DNA of 64,000 nucleotides from Candidatus Fermentithermobacillaceae bacterium (GTDB taxonomy: Bacteria > Bacillota > Sulfobacillia > Fermentithermobacillales > DUSS01), in assembly GCA_020725645.1 (NCBI GenBank), contig DYEQ01000034.1:43474-107473 (forward strand), given 5' to 3'. The notes beneath the pieces were generated by a model. It ran no database searches, was not told the origin of the DNA, and worked only from the letters and a program-made list of their open reading frames with translations. Made by a program: the position numbers and the translations under genes. Shown here piece after piece: positions 24,958 through 33,876 of the stretch (position 1 is the stretch's first letter; every line of letters begins with the position of its first letter).

Positions 24958-25677
24958 TTAATCCGGAGACGACTCTCCAGGGGGGTTCTTTTGCCTTAGC
25001 CTGCGAACCCTCGAAATCGCGCCGAGGAGTCCGCCTCTGGAACTTACCTCGGCCGTTTGCGGTCGCCCTGAAAGAGCTTCCTTGGCTGGTCTCAATTTGG
25101 ACGAAACGATCCTTAAGATCTCATCCTTATGCTCAAGCTTTTCGTCGTAGTAAAGGAAAATCCCCTCGCGCATTCGTCCCGTTATGGTCCTCGGGTCGTG
25201 CATCAGCATTATCCCGTCGGGATATTCGTGGTAGCAGAAGAGCTCATTCCACTGTTTCGTGTTCGAGGCCAGATATGTTCTAAAGCTTACTGTAGCATCT
25301 TTGAGTTCGTATTTCATTGGAAATATATAGGGGCCTATCCGGTTTAAGACGAGTATAGCTATTAGTATCGTGAACACCCATTGAGGGACGGCCCAGTAAG
25401 CTAGAGCTACCATGCCGATCAAAGAGGATACCACCAGTACGGATTTTAGAGGATTCCGCGGAAGCAGCCACACGCGCCAACTCAACAGGATTTCGTCTTT
25501 TGCATCAACCTGGTCGACGGCCGCCTGACACGCTTTTCTTCCGCTCTCATCGGGAGCTTTTTCTGTTTCCCGTGGTGCTTCTAGGTCCTCCCGGCGGGTA
25601 CCCGCACCCCGGAGATAAGCTGGTCTCCGCGAAACGTTCCTTGACCGGCCTTCGCTCGAACTCTCTTTTTGCCGCAT
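24958..25677 (-). CDS. Two-TM membrane protein, possibly PH-like, heading the MutL-type operon
   Basis: A 239-residue protein starting at ATG 25677 after GGGGAGGAAGG; a GTG 39 bases upstream is less likely. A charged N-terminus of about 65 residues precedes two membrane helices (SVLVVSSLIGMVALAYWAV and WVFTILIAILVLNRIG). A soluble domain then begins MKYELKDATVSFRTYL ... IMLMHDPRTITGRMREGIFLYY, which looks like a PH-type or YcxB-like beta sandwich. The end is basic. I do not recognise a specific family. It lies directly upstream of the module 2 ATPase on the same strand and could be its membrane anchor; this is inference from position. Confidence 0.5.
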   Translation of the reverse strand: MRQKESSSEGRSRNVSRRPAYLRGAGTRREDLEAPRETEKAPDESGRKACQAAVDQVDAKDEILLSWRVWLLPRNPLKSVLVVSSLIGMVALAYWAVPQWVFTILIAILVLNRIGPYIFPMKYELKDATVSFRTYLASNTKQWNELFCYHEYPDGIMLMHDPRTITGRMREGIFLYYDEKLEHKDEILRIVSSKLRPAKEALSGRPQTAEVSSRGGLLGAISRVRRLRQKNPPGESSPD

Positions 25678-25800
25678 GCCCTTCCTCCCCGAACGTATTT
25701 TGAACGTGGGAGTCACGATTTTTAAGTAGTTCGACGAAATCTCCCAATATCCTTCTTGCTTACCCGGCAGATTCCCACGAAACTTTAGCTGCGCCGGTAC

Positions 25801-26925
25801 TCATAAGTCTCCGGCGTGTGGGTTCCGCACTTTCCTGCGGTATTTCTCGAGGATGGCGAGGACCTCCGCCACAGGTAAAGCTTCTCTCACGTTTCCGTCC
25901 CGACCCACCATGGTCTCGGCCCGGAAGAGAGCGTTTAAAACCGCTTCTTCCGTTGCTTCGGAGGCCGATCGAAACACGGAGGAGAAGCCCGGAGAATCAT
26001 CCCGAACGACGCTCAGAGTGACAAAGCCCCGCTGACGATGGGGTATCCGGTACGCCGTGGAAAACGCCAGCACGAAATCCCCGCTGGAATTCGAAAAGGT
26101 TGATCCTACCCGGGCCAGCCCGGCGGTACACCGTCTGGCCACCCTCCCGAGTTGCCGCGAAGAAAGAGGTGCGTCCGTAGCTACGATGACTATGACAGAC
26201 CCGGCCGGCGCATTTCCCCGCACCTCGGTAGAGATCTCCCGGCCCACCGGTACCCCTGCTATCGTCAAGTCCTCTTTAGAGCCGAAGTTGGCCAGTACCA
26301 GGATTCCCAGGGTCCTCCCCTCAAGTTCCCCTTCCAGGGCTCTCGAAGCTGTTCCGATTCCGCCCTTGAAACCCAGACACGACATGCCCGTACCCGCTCC
26401 GACGTTGCCCTCGGGCACGGGACCCCCCGACGCCGACCGCAAAGCTTCGAGGACGTGCTCGGGTTTCACGTGCCTTCCCCGGATATCGTTGAGGAACCCG
26501 TCGTTACACTCGAGCACCACGGGGTTTACCGTGCCCGTGCCGACCCCGATATCGGGGTTTTCTTCCAACATGTATCCACACAGAGCGTCCCAGGCGGTCC
26601 CTACGCTTAAAGTGTTGGTGAGGACGATGGGGGTTTCGATTACACCGAGCTCCATTATCTGAGCCAGTCCCGTAGCTTTGCCGAAACCGTTTATCACGAA
26701 GACGGCGGCTGGTACTTTATCCTCGAATACGTTATCCCGGTGAGGGAGGATTGCAGTAACGCCCGTTCTGACCGGACCCTTACCCGGGATGAGAACTCCC
26801 TCGCCCCGGACCAGCGTGACGTGCCCTACTGCGACACCAGGCACATCGGTAATAGCGTTCAGCGGACCGGGACACATCTTCCCGAGTACTAGCCCTATAT
26901 CCCTCGCCCGAGGCCTTCCGGTCAC
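25801..26925 (-). CDS. P1 (DmpA/S58) family aminopeptidase-esterase
   Basis: The protein has 374 residues with the family's hallmark segments: ITDVPGVAVGHVTL near the N-terminus, ECNDGFLNDIRG, NVGAGTGMSCLGFKGGIGTASR around the autoprocessing and catalytic region, and VIVATDAPLSSRQL. P1 enzymes are self-cleaving N-terminal nucleophile hydrolases that act on N-terminal residues, D-amino acid esters or beta-peptides; the exact substrate cannot be read here. It overlaps the upstream amidotransferase-like gene by four bases, suggesting a joint role in small-peptide or amino-acid-derivative breakdown. Confidence 0.88.
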   Translation of the reverse strand: MTGRPRARDIGLVLGKMCPGPLNAITDVPGVAVGHVTLVRGEGVLIPGKGPVRTGVTAILPHRDNVFEDKVPAAVFVINGFGKATGLAQIMELGVIETPIVLTNTLSVGTAWDALCGYMLEENPDIGVGTGTVNPVVLECNDGFLNDIRGRHVKPEHVLEALRSASGGPVPEGNVGAGTGMSCLGFKGGIGTASRALEGELEGRTLGILVLANFGSKEDLTIAGVPVGREISTEVRGNAPAGSVIVIVATDAPLSSRQLGRVARRCTAGLARVGSTFSNSSGDFVLAFSTAYRIPHRQRGFVTLSVVRDDSPGFSSVFRSASEATEEAVLNALFRAETMVGRDGNVREALPVAEVLAILEKYRRKVRNPHAGDL

Positions 26926-27623
26926 GCCTTTTTCGCCGCCTTTAGCAGAGCCTCAAAAGGTCTTAAGAACAGCTTGTCCTTCCGCCACATACATTCGGGG
27001 TGAAACTGGAGGCATAGGCAAAAGTTCCCCGACTTAGACTCCACAGCTTCGACCACCCCGTCGAGGGCGCGCCCGCTGATTTTGAGGCCGTCTCCCGGCG
27101 TTCTTACGCATTGATGGTGAAATGAGTTCACAACGATCTGTCGCTGTCCGAACACCTCCAGCACCAGTGATTCCTCGTCCAAAATGACCTTATGAGTGCC
27201 ATACCACCTGGGCGCCTCCTGATAATGCTTCATAGCGCCACCCACCTGAGAGGGTATGTCTTGAACGAGCGTGCCGCCGGCGGCGACCGCCACGACCTGG
27301 GCGCCTCTACATATCCCCAGTACCGGGGTTCCGCGTGCCAGAGCTTCCCGAGCCAACGGGATTTCCAGGGCATCTCTGGAGGGGCTCACTCTACCCATCT
27401 TTGGATGAGGTCTTTCATCGTAAAACGCCGGGTCGATATCGACTCCGCCTGTGAACACCAGGCCTTCCACGGACGAAAGGACGGCACCGATGTCTTCGAT
27501 ATTAGGAGGGATTAAAAGGGGTATTCCCCCCGCTTTCAAAATGGCATCGCTGTAATCCAGGGAAAGCCTGGCTTCTCCGTTTTCCTCGTCTACGCTCGAG
27601 GTGATACCGATCAACGGTCGCAT
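26922..27623 (-). CDS. Class I glutamine amidotransferase-like hydrolase (PuuD-type)
   Basis: This 233-residue protein belongs to the gamma-glutamyl-GABA hydrolase family. The nucleophile elbow is GIC105RGAQ and the His-Glu pair is in LQFHPECMW near residue 210. FTGGVDIDPAFY is typical of PuuD-like proteins. Such enzymes cleave gamma-glutamyl amides; the natural substrate could be a gamma-glutamyl polyamine or another gamma-glutamyl compound. No other polyamine genes are nearby. The overlap with the P1 peptidase gene points to a shared pathway. Confidence 0.85.
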   Translation of the reverse strand: MRPLIGITSSVDEENGEARLSLDYSDAILKAGGIPLLIPPNIEDIGAVLSSVEGLVFTGGVDIDPAFYDERPHPKMGRVSPSRDALEIPLAREALARGTPVLGICRGAQVVAVAAGGTLVQDIPSQVGGAMKHYQEAPRWYGTHKVILDEESLVLEVFGQRQIVVNSFHHQCVRTPGDGLKISGRALDGVVEAVESKSGNFCLCLQFHPECMWRKDKLFLRPFEALLKAAKKA

Positions 27624-27704
27624 TGCGGTTCCTCCCTTGTCTCCCGATGAGGCGGCGAAGAACGCTCGACGTCCGGTTCCGGGCTCTTACCGTACTCGTG
27701 CGAG

Positions 27705-28052
27705 CTAGATAGGCTTGAGGCCGACGGAAATGGCTAGAGCCTCGTCCACCTTCGCCATGATCTCCTCATCCAGCTTCGATACGTGCCGCTTCAGCCTTCG
27801 CTTGTCAATGGTCCTTATTTGCTCCAGAAGGATAACGGAGTTTTTCTCGAGGCCGGAAAGGTGAGCCGGGATTTCAACGTGGGTCGGGAGTCTTGCCTTG
27901 TCTATTTGAGAGGTGATGGCCGAAACGATCGTGGTCGGGCTGTACCTATTTCCGATATCGTTTTGAATGATGAGCACGGGCCTAAACCCGCCCTGCTCAG
28001 ACCCGATGACCGGCGAGAGATCGGCGTAAAATATATCGCCTCGCGAAGGCAT
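27705..28052 (-). CDS. mazF: Type II toxin MazF/NdoA endoribonuclease
   Basis: MazF is a sequence-specific mRNA interferase neutralised by the antitoxin encoded upstream. The protein has 115 residues with [31 protein letters not shown] and the VSAITSQ segment, all characteristic of the Bacillus NdoA/EndoA branch. The ATG at 28052 shares one base with the antitoxin stop; an in-frame GTG one codon earlier is equally possible. This pair is usually chromosomal and stable in Bacillota, near acpS (and often alr), as here. Confidence 0.95.
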   Translation of the reverse strand: MPSRGDIFYADLSPVIGSEQGGFRPVLIIQNDIGNRYSPTTIVSAITSQIDKARLPTHVEIPAHLSGLEKNSVILLEQIRTIDKRRLKRHVSKLDEEIMAKVDEALAISVGLKPI

Positions 28053-28369
28053 CACCGACCGTTCCCGTCCCCTTCCCCAACGTCGCCAGTGGGCTCCGCA
28101 GGTGTCCTGCGAGTAAGTTCTGCGGTAGCAAGCTCGTCCATGGCAAGGCGACTCATCTCTTCGGCCAACAGCACGTTCAACTCGCCCATTTCTTGATATC
28201 CCAGTTTCATTTGTTCCCTGAGTTTTATACGTTTCAACTCATCTAGATATCGTACGCACGCTTCCCTGATCAGTTCGGACCTGCGTCCGGAAATCCCGGA
28301 AGCTAGGAGGTCGAGATCTTCCAGCACATCCTCGGGTAAGCCCACCACGACTCGCTTCATTTTCGACAC
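28052..28369 (-). CDS. mazE: Ribbon-helix-helix antitoxin MazE/NdoAI-like
   Basis: A 105-residue ribbon-helix-helix protein. The N-terminal [13 protein letters not shown] strand (here [17 protein letters not shown]) and [14 protein letters not shown] form the DNA-binding dimer; the acidic C-terminus would block the MazF active site. Bacillus antitoxins are about 93 residues; this one has an extra Gly/Asp-rich tail. The start is GTG 28369 or the ATG three codons later. It lies 37 bases downstream of nnr. Confidence 0.88.
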   Translation of the reverse strand: MSKMKRVVVGLPEDVLEDLDLLASGISGRRSELIREACVRYLDELKRIKLREQMKLGYQEMGELNVLLAEEMSRLAMDELATAELTRRTPAEPTGDVGEGDGNGR

Positions 28370-28406
28370 TTTGTGGCAGCTCCGCCCTCCAAACGCGGAG
28401 CTACCC

Positions 28407-29987
28407 TCACCTCCCCTCTACGATGATGCGCCGGGCTCGAGGAATGGCCCGAACGATATCTCCGGATAGCACTCCGACCTGGCCCACCTTTGCCGCGCAT
28501 ACCTCGCCTGCAAGCCCGTGCCAGTAAACTCCGAGCCAGGCTGCGTCGAACGGTTCGAGCCCCTGAGCCAGCAAAGCACCCACCATGCCCGAAAGCACGT
28601 CGCCGGCCCCGGCCGTCGCCATCGCAGGGTGGCCCGAGGTATTCACCACATACTTCCCCTGCGGGTGAGCTGTCACCGTTCCCGCGCCCTTCAGAGCTAC
28701 CACGGACCCGCACTCCCCCGCGGCCCGCTGTGCCCACTTCACCCTGGAGGACTGGATCTCAGTCGTCGAGACACTCAGGAGCCTCGCCATTTCTCCAGGG
28801 TGAGGGGTCAGAACACTTACTTTAACCTCCTCTTCCCAGGTGCGAAGGCTCCCCGGAAGGTCCTTCAGCGCGGCGAGAGCGTCGGCGTCGACAACGCAAG
28901 GGAGTTTCGCCACATCCTTTAATATTTCCTGCAAGAACAATGTTTGATCCGCACCCCTGCCCCATCCGGGCCCGAGTACGGCGGCGTCGGCCCGCTCCAG
29001 CTCCCGTCGAACGACCGGCACCGAGGAGACGTCGAAGGTGGCGCCGTCTCCCGCGGGTACGACCATCACTTCCTTAACCATTGATGCAGCCGGAGGATAG
29101 GCACCACCGGGAACCACGAGGGTCACCGTTCCCGCCCCGGCCCTCAGCGAACTCGACGCCGCAAGACAGGCCGCTCCCACCATGCCGATGGAACCGGCCA
29201 CCACGCAAACGTGCCCGGAAAGCCCCTTGTGGTGATCGGAATCTCTTTTCGGCATGAGTTCCCGAGCTTCGTCCATCTCCGGCGTCCTCCCGGTCCACGA
29301 GGGAGGAAATGCAGACGGCGGAAACCCGAGGTTCGCCACTACTAATTCCCCTGTGAATTTCCGGCCGGGATAGGTGACGAGTCCCACCTTGGCGAAGCCC
29401 ATCGTGACGGTGAGGGATGCCCGGATCGCCGGCGTACCCGGCGTGCCCGTGTCGGCGTCGAGTCCCGAAGGGATGTCGCAGGCCAGGATGGGACAACCGG
29501 CGGAGTTCGCCCACTCGATAGCTTCCCGGATGGGACTCCTCGGATTTCCTGAGGAACCGGTGCCGAGCAGCGCATCGATAATCAAATCCGGTGACGGAAG
29601 CTTCTCCAGTACCTCGTCCGCGGTGAGAGTATCCATTTCGAAGCAGGGGATTTCAAAGGCCTCCAGCATGAGCCTGCACCGTGCTGCCTCCGGAGGAAGT
29701 GACGATCTTTTGGCGAACAGAGCTACCGCCACATCATAACCCCTGGCTGAAAGATGCCTTGCCGCAGCGAGGCCGTCGCCCCCGTTTTGCCCGGGGCCGC
29801 ACAAAACCACAACCGTAGGTCCCTTTCCCGACCGGAACCTGGGTCCTTTACCCGCCCGGGAAAGCATCCCTACCGCCGCGTCCGCCACAGCTCTCCCCGC
29901 GTTTTCCATCAGGATCTGAGCGGGAACGCCTCTTGCCTGGGCAGCTTGGTCTACCGCTCTCATCTCATCTCTCGTGACCAGGATCAT
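28407..29987 (-). CDS. nnr: Bifunctional NAD(P)H-hydrate epimerase and ADP-dependent dehydratase
   Basis: This repairs hydrated NAD(P)H. The 526-residue fusion has the YjeF_N epimerase domain first (about 1-215; GPGQNGGDGLAAARHL is the NAD(P)HX-binding segment and ALLGTG follows). The ribokinase-like dehydratase domain is second (about 235-526; GHVCVVAGSIGMVGAA, VVDADALAAL, TPHPGEMARLL and the ATP-binding ATAGAGDVLSGMVGALL). Both active regions appear intact. The gene overlaps acpS by 23 bases, a common arrangement in Bacillota. Confidence 0.95.
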   Translation of the reverse strand: MILVTRDEMRAVDQAAQARGVPAQILMENAGRAVADAAVGMLSRAGKGPRFRSGKGPTVVVLCGPGQNGGDGLAAARHLSARGYDVAVALFAKRSSLPPEAARCRLMLEAFEIPCFEMDTLTADEVLEKLPSPDLIIDALLGTGSSGNPRSPIREAIEWANSAGCPILACDIPSGLDADTGTPGTPAIRASLTVTMGFAKVGLVTYPGRKFTGELVVANLGFPPSAFPPSWTGRTPEMDEARELMPKRDSDHHKGLSGHVCVVAGSIGMVGAACLAASSSLRAGAGTVTLVVPGGAYPPAASMVKEVMVVPAGDGATFDVSSVPVVRRELERADAAVLGPGWGRGADQTLFLQEILKDVAKLPCVVDADALAALKDLPGSLRTWEEEVKVSVLTPHPGEMARLLSVSTTEIQSSRVKWAQRAAGECGSVVALKGAGTVTAHPQGKYVVNTSGHPAMATAGAGDVLSGMVGALLAQGLEPFDAAWLGVYWHGLAGEVCAAKVGQVGVLSGDIVRAIPRARRIIVEGR

Positions 29988-30369
29988 TCCCTTGCCCCTC
30001 CCCGACTCCGAGAGCTACTGCTAAAGCTAAGCCACCGTCATGGCTCAGCGATATCGATATCTCCTTGATCTTCAATTCCTTCATCGCAGCGAGGGCCCGG
30101 CCCCCTGCTTCAACCCTCGGACGCCCTGCGGCATCCCTTAGTATCTCTAAGCTCGTCCACGGTAATTGCGGCCAACCGGCGCCCAAGACTTTCATACACG
30201 CTTCTTTAGCTGCGATCCGCCCGGCCATGTGAAGAGCATCCTTTTTCGGCATGGCACAAAGCTCCCTGCCGGTAAAAAACCGCCGGACGAATATGTCCCC
30301 GAACAGCCGGAGACTTCTCTCCACCCGGCTCACGGGGACGACGTCTATGCCTACCCTGAACGATACCAA
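29965..30369 (-). CDS. acpS: Holo-[acyl-carrier-protein] synthase
   Basis: AcpS transfers 4'-phosphopantetheine from CoA to ACP. This 134-residue protein has the metal motif GIDVVPVSRVE at the N-terminus and the catalytic AGRIAAKEACMKVLGAG. Its length is standard. It starts four bases after the glmS stop and overlaps nnr. Confidence 0.95.
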   Translation of the reverse strand: MVSFRVGIDVVPVSRVERSLRLFGDIFVRRFFTGRELCAMPKKDALHMAGRIAAKEACMKVLGAGWPQLPWTSLEILRDAAGRPRVEAGGRALAAMKELKIKEISISLSHDGGLALAVALGVGEGQGNDPGHER

Positions 30370-30373
30370 AAGA

Positions 30374-32206
30374 TCACTCCACCGTCACTGATTTGGCCAG
30401 GTTTCGCGGTTTATCGATATCGGTACCCCGCTCGCGAGCTGTATAGTACGCCAGGAGCTGAAGGGGGATCACGGCGACCGCCGGTGATACCAGCGGATAG
30501 CTGGCGGGCACCTGGATCTCCGCATCGGACGGACCCGGCGGGAACGCGCCGCTCGTAAGCGGGGTGGTCACGGATATAATTCGCCCTCCCCTGGCCTTTA
30601 CCTCCATAACGTTGGACGCCGTCTTTTCCGCGACGGAGGGGTCGGTGAGCACCGCGACAACGGGCACCCCCTGTTCGATCAGGGCGAGAGTCCCGTGTTT
30701 GAGCTCACCGGCGGCGTATGCTTCGGCGTGGATGTAAGAGATTTCTTTGAGCTTGAGCTGGCCTTCCATGGCCGTGTGGTAGTCTACGCCCCGCCCGATG
30801 AAGAACACATCCTCGAACCGGCTCACGTGGGAAGCTATCTCCTTCACCCGAGCTTCCGATTCGAGAGCTATCCGAGCCTGTTCGGGAACTCTCTCAAGCC
30901 AGCTCGTAATCTTCCTAGCTTCCTCCAAGGACAAATTCCCGGTGGAAATCCCCATATGGACTGCGAGAAGCGCAAGACACAGGACCTGCGTTGCATAAGC
31001 TTTGGTGGAAGCTACAGCTATTTCGATCCCCGCCCTCTGGTAAACGACACTTTCAGCTTCGCGGGCCAGCGAACTCACGGGCGAGTTCGTAACGGCAAGA
31101 ACCCTCGCACCCCTAGCTCTAGCTTCTCTCATAGCTGCCAAAGTATCGGCAGTCTCTCCCGATTGGCTTACAGCTATTACCAGAGACTCGGGCGGTACCA
31201 GCGGCTCTCTGTACCTGAACTCGGAAGCGAGATCAACCTCAGTCGGGATTTTAGCGAGTCTCTCGAAAAGCGTCTTGCCTGTGAGGGAAGCATGGTACGC
31301 CGTCCCGCAAGCGACGATGAAGATCCTCTGGAGCTTTCTAACCTCTTCCGCACTCCACCGAAACTCTTCCGGCTCGAAATGGGGAAGCCCCTCCTTGACC
31401 CTTGCCGAGAGCACCCTCGCCAAAGCTTCGGGCTGCTCGTGGATCTCTTTGAGCATGAAATGGGGGAAGTTTTCCTTCATCGCCACGTCGATGTCCGCGT
31501 TTATAAGCCGCACGTCGGGAATTACGGGATTTCCGGAAACATCGTAGACCTCCAGGTCATACCTAGTTATGCTGGCACACTGGCCGTCGGCCAGGACCGC
31601 GATCTTGCGGGTATGAGAGAGCACCGCCGGGATATCGGAAGCCAGGATCTTCTCGCCTTCGCCCAGCCCCACTATAAGGGGACTCGAATGGCGGAACGCC
31701 ACTATGCGCCCGGGCTCTTTCGCGCTGACCACGGCCAGGGCAAAGGAGCCCTTAAGTTGCCGGCAAGCTCTTCTCACGGCGGAAGCCAGGTCCCCATCGT
31801 AGGCTTCCTCAATCAGGTGGACGATGACCTCCGTATCCGTTTCCGACGTAAAGGTATGGCCTCTGGCAACCAGCTCCTCCCGCAGCTCCCGGTGGTTTTC
31901 GATTATCCCGTTGTGGACGAGAGCGATCTCGTGCCTGCAATCTACGTGGGGGTGGGCGTTTTCCCGGCTGGGCTTGCCGTGCGTCGCCCACCTGGTATGC
32001 CCGATTCCCGTCGTCGCCGGCGGCAAATCCTCGAGAAGCTCTCGAAGCTTGGAAAGCCTTCCTTCCACTTTGGCGGTGAGGATTCCTTTGCCGTCGAGCA
32101 CGGCGACGCCGCACGAATCGTATCCGCGGTATTCCAGATTGGATAGACCCTGGTAGAGGATGGGCACTGCCTGTCTACCCCCGACGTATCCAACGATGCC
32201 GCACAC
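30374..32206 (-). CDS. glmS: Glutamine-fructose-6-phosphate aminotransferase (isomerizing)
   Basis: GlmS makes glucosamine-6-phosphate from fructose-6-phosphate and glutamine, the entry step to cell-wall aminosugars. The GTG at 32206 places Cys as residue 2 (CGIVGYVGG), which becomes the N-terminal nucleophile after Met removal; it follows AAGGGGTG by 8 bases. The 610 residues comprise the N-terminal amidotransferase domain (HTRWATHG, RGHTFTSETDTE) and two SIS domains (FIVACGTAYHA, SQSGETADT), ending with the canonical NLAKSVTVE. A glmS ribozyme lies directly upstream, and glmM precedes it, so synthesis and use of glucosamine-6-phosphate are co-expressed. Confidence 0.97.
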   Translation of the reverse strand: MCGIVGYVGGRQAVPILYQGLSNLEYRGYDSCGVAVLDGKGILTAKVEGRLSKLRELLEDLPPATTGIGHTRWATHGKPSRENAHPHVDCRHEIALVHNGIIENHRELREELVARGHTFTSETDTEVIVHLIEEAYDGDLASAVRRACRQLKGSFALAVVSAKEPGRIVAFRHSSPLIVGLGEGEKILASDIPAVLSHTRKIAVLADGQCASITRYDLEVYDVSGNPVIPDVRLINADIDVAMKENFPHFMLKEIHEQPEALARVLSARVKEGLPHFEPEEFRWSAEEVRKLQRIFIVACGTAYHASLTGKTLFERLAKIPTEVDLASEFRYREPLVPPESLVIAVSQSGETADTLAAMREARARGARVLAVTNSPVSSLAREAESVVYQRAGIEIAVASTKAYATQVLCLALLAVHMGISTGNLSLEEARKITSWLERVPEQARIALESEARVKEIASHVSRFEDVFFIGRGVDYHTAMEGQLKLKEISYIHAEAYAAGELKHGTLALIEQGVPVVAVLTDPSVAEKTASNVMEVKARGGRIISVTTPLTSGAFPPGPSDAEIQVPASYPLVSPAVAVIPLQLLAYYTARERGTDIDKPRNLAKSVTVE

Positions 32207-32299
32207 GAAAAAACACCCCTTTCGGCGATCGCGTTCTTGTTTTGGGACGCGCCCATAATCAGATGGAAAAGCGGTGGATTTGTCTTGAGGGTTTCGTGC

Positions 32300-32483
32300 G
32301 CGAGAAATTCCCCGGGGTGAGTCCTCACCCCCCCGGGCCACCCGCCGCCATTTGTTCTCTGGTCACCCGGAGGTTTTGTGGCGCTCTTACGGCCGTGGCC
32401 GGCCGTGGGGCACCCGCCGAATCTTTCGATTAACCCCAACCTCGTCAACTTGCCGCCGTACCCGGCCCGGCAAGTCCAGGCGC
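32300..32483 (-). ncRNA. glmS ribozyme (glucosamine-6-phosphate-activated self-cleaving riboswitch)
   Basis: On the minus strand the leader begins GCGCCTGGAC just after three A residues, then has TTGACGAGGTTGGGG, TTAATCGAAAGATTCGG and CGGGTGCCCC. These are the core signatures of the glmS ribozyme: the GCGCC cleavage-site strand, the GACGAGG and ATCGA core, and the CGGCGGxTGCC strand. The P3/P4 part and AGAACAAATGGCGG follow, and GGGGAATTTC closes the 3' side. Cleavage is expected between A 32484 and G 32483. The 3' boundary is approximate. On sensing glucosamine-6-phosphate it would cut the message and lower GlmS. Confidence 0.93.
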
Positions 32484-32486
32484 TTT

Positions 32487-33842
32487 TTACCCTATCTTCT
32501 CGCCCACGTCTTCCTCAGTCTCTGCGCTCCGTATCACCTCCGCAATACGCCTCGCCCATTTTTGGGCCGTTTCTCTTTCGGGAGCTTCCACCATCACCCG
32601 AACGACCGGTTCGGTGCCGGATGGGCGCACGAACACCCTACCCTTCCCGCCTAATTGCGCCCGAGCTTCATCCATTTCCCTCTTCAAAGTCGAAGACGCC
32701 ATAGCTTGAGTCTTGTCCCTCACCGGGATATTCAGGAGCACCTGGGGGATCGAAGGTATGCCCGCGGTGAGATCTTCGAGCTTCATTCCCGTGCGGACGA
32801 GGACCTCGGTTAAAAGCAAAGAGGTCATGATTCCGTCCCCGGTGGGTGTGATGTCCCTGAAGATGATGTGCCCGGATTGTTCTCCTCCAAGGGAATATCC
32901 GCCGCGGTCCATTTCATCCAGGACGTATCTGTCGCCCACCGCCGTTCTCACAAACCTGATTCCAAGAGAGGTCAGGTAGAGCTCGAGACCCAGATTAGAC
33001 ATGACCGTGCCGACTACAGTGTTTCCGTTGAGGTGCCCGCGCTCTTTCATGTCTTTGGCCATGACTCCCATAATCCGGTCGCCGTCTTCCACGCCCCCGA
33101 GGGAATTGACGGCGATGCACCGGTCACCGTCACCGTCGTGGGCGAACCCGACGTCGAAACCTTCGTCTTTCATCTTTTCGGCGAGGATTTCGGGGTGAGT
33201 AGAGCCGCAGCGAAAGTTGATCATCTCCCCGTCGCCACCGGAGTTGAGCGTCTTCACCCGAGCTCCGAGGCTTTCCCACACCTGCCGGGCCAACCGACCC
33301 GTTGCACCGTTGGCGCAATCCACCATCACCTTTAGCCCCGAAAAAGAGACTCGAGGAATTCCTGAAAGGAACTCCACGTACCTGGAGACCTCTCCCTCGG
33401 CACGGGTCACTCTTCCCACGCCATTGCCGGTGGGCCTCCCCGCGCGTTTGCCGTCGCTCAAAATGAAGGCGGAGATCTTCTCCTCCAGAGAATCGTCGAT
33501 TTTCCTTCCGGTAGGGCCGAAAACCTTGAGTCCGTTGAACTCACCCGGGTTATGGGAGGCGGATATCATCACTCCCCCGTCGAGACGGGTTTCCCTTATG
33601 AGGTACGCGAGGCCGGGGGTGGTGAGGACGCCGAAAGTGACCGCCCGGCATCCGGAAGCGCACAACCCCGCGACGACTGCAGCCTCCAGCATATCCCCGG
33701 AAGCTCGGGTGTCCTTCGCCACCCCCACTTTACCTCCGGGTACAACATAAAGACCAAGCGCAAGGCCCAGTTTGAAAGCCATCTCCGGAGTCAGATCGTC
33801 GTTGGCGACGCCCCTGATTCCATCGGTACCGAACAGATTCAC
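32487..33842 (-). CDS. glmM: Phosphoglucosamine mutase
   Basis: GlmM interconverts glucosamine-6-phosphate and glucosamine-1-phosphate for UDP-GlcNAc synthesis. The 451 residues carry the four alpha-D-phosphohexomutase domains: FGTDGIRG, the phospho-serine loop ISAS96HNP, the metal loop AHDGDGDR, the sugar loop GGEQSGHI and the phosphate-binding RPSGTEPVVRVM. In Bacillota GlmM binds and is restrained by the diadenylate cyclase CdaA, which is encoded upstream in the same operon. The stop codon is only three bases from the predicted ribozyme cleavage site. Confidence 0.97.
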   Translation of the reverse strand: MNLFGTDGIRGVANDDLTPEMAFKLGLALGLYVVPGGKVGVAKDTRASGDMLEAAVVAGLCASGCRAVTFGVLTTPGLAYLIRETRLDGGVMISASHNPGEFNGLKVFGPTGRKIDDSLEEKISAFILSDGKRAGRPTGNGVGRVTRAEGEVSRYVEFLSGIPRVSFSGLKVMVDCANGATGRLARQVWESLGARVKTLNSGGDGEMINFRCGSTHPEILAEKMKDEGFDVGFAHDGDGDRCIAVNSLGGVEDGDRIMGVMAKDMKERGHLNGNTVVGTVMSNLGLELYLTSLGIRFVRTAVGDRYVLDEMDRGGYSLGGEQSGHIIFRDITPTGDGIMTSLLLTEVLVRTGMKLEDLTAGIPSIPQVLLNIPVRDKTQAMASSTLKREMDEARAQLGGKGRVFVRPSGTEPVVRVMVEAPERETAQKWARRIAEVIRSAETEEDVGEKIG

Positions 33843-33876
33843 TCTTCGCCCGTTCTCCTTTCAGCGTCCTTTGATC

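Noticed and set aside
30695..32146. Long plus-strand open frame (483 codons) opposite glmS
   Set aside because: It lies antisense to a fully conserved gene, has no recognisable domain, and mirrors the codon pattern of glmS; it is a shadow frame.
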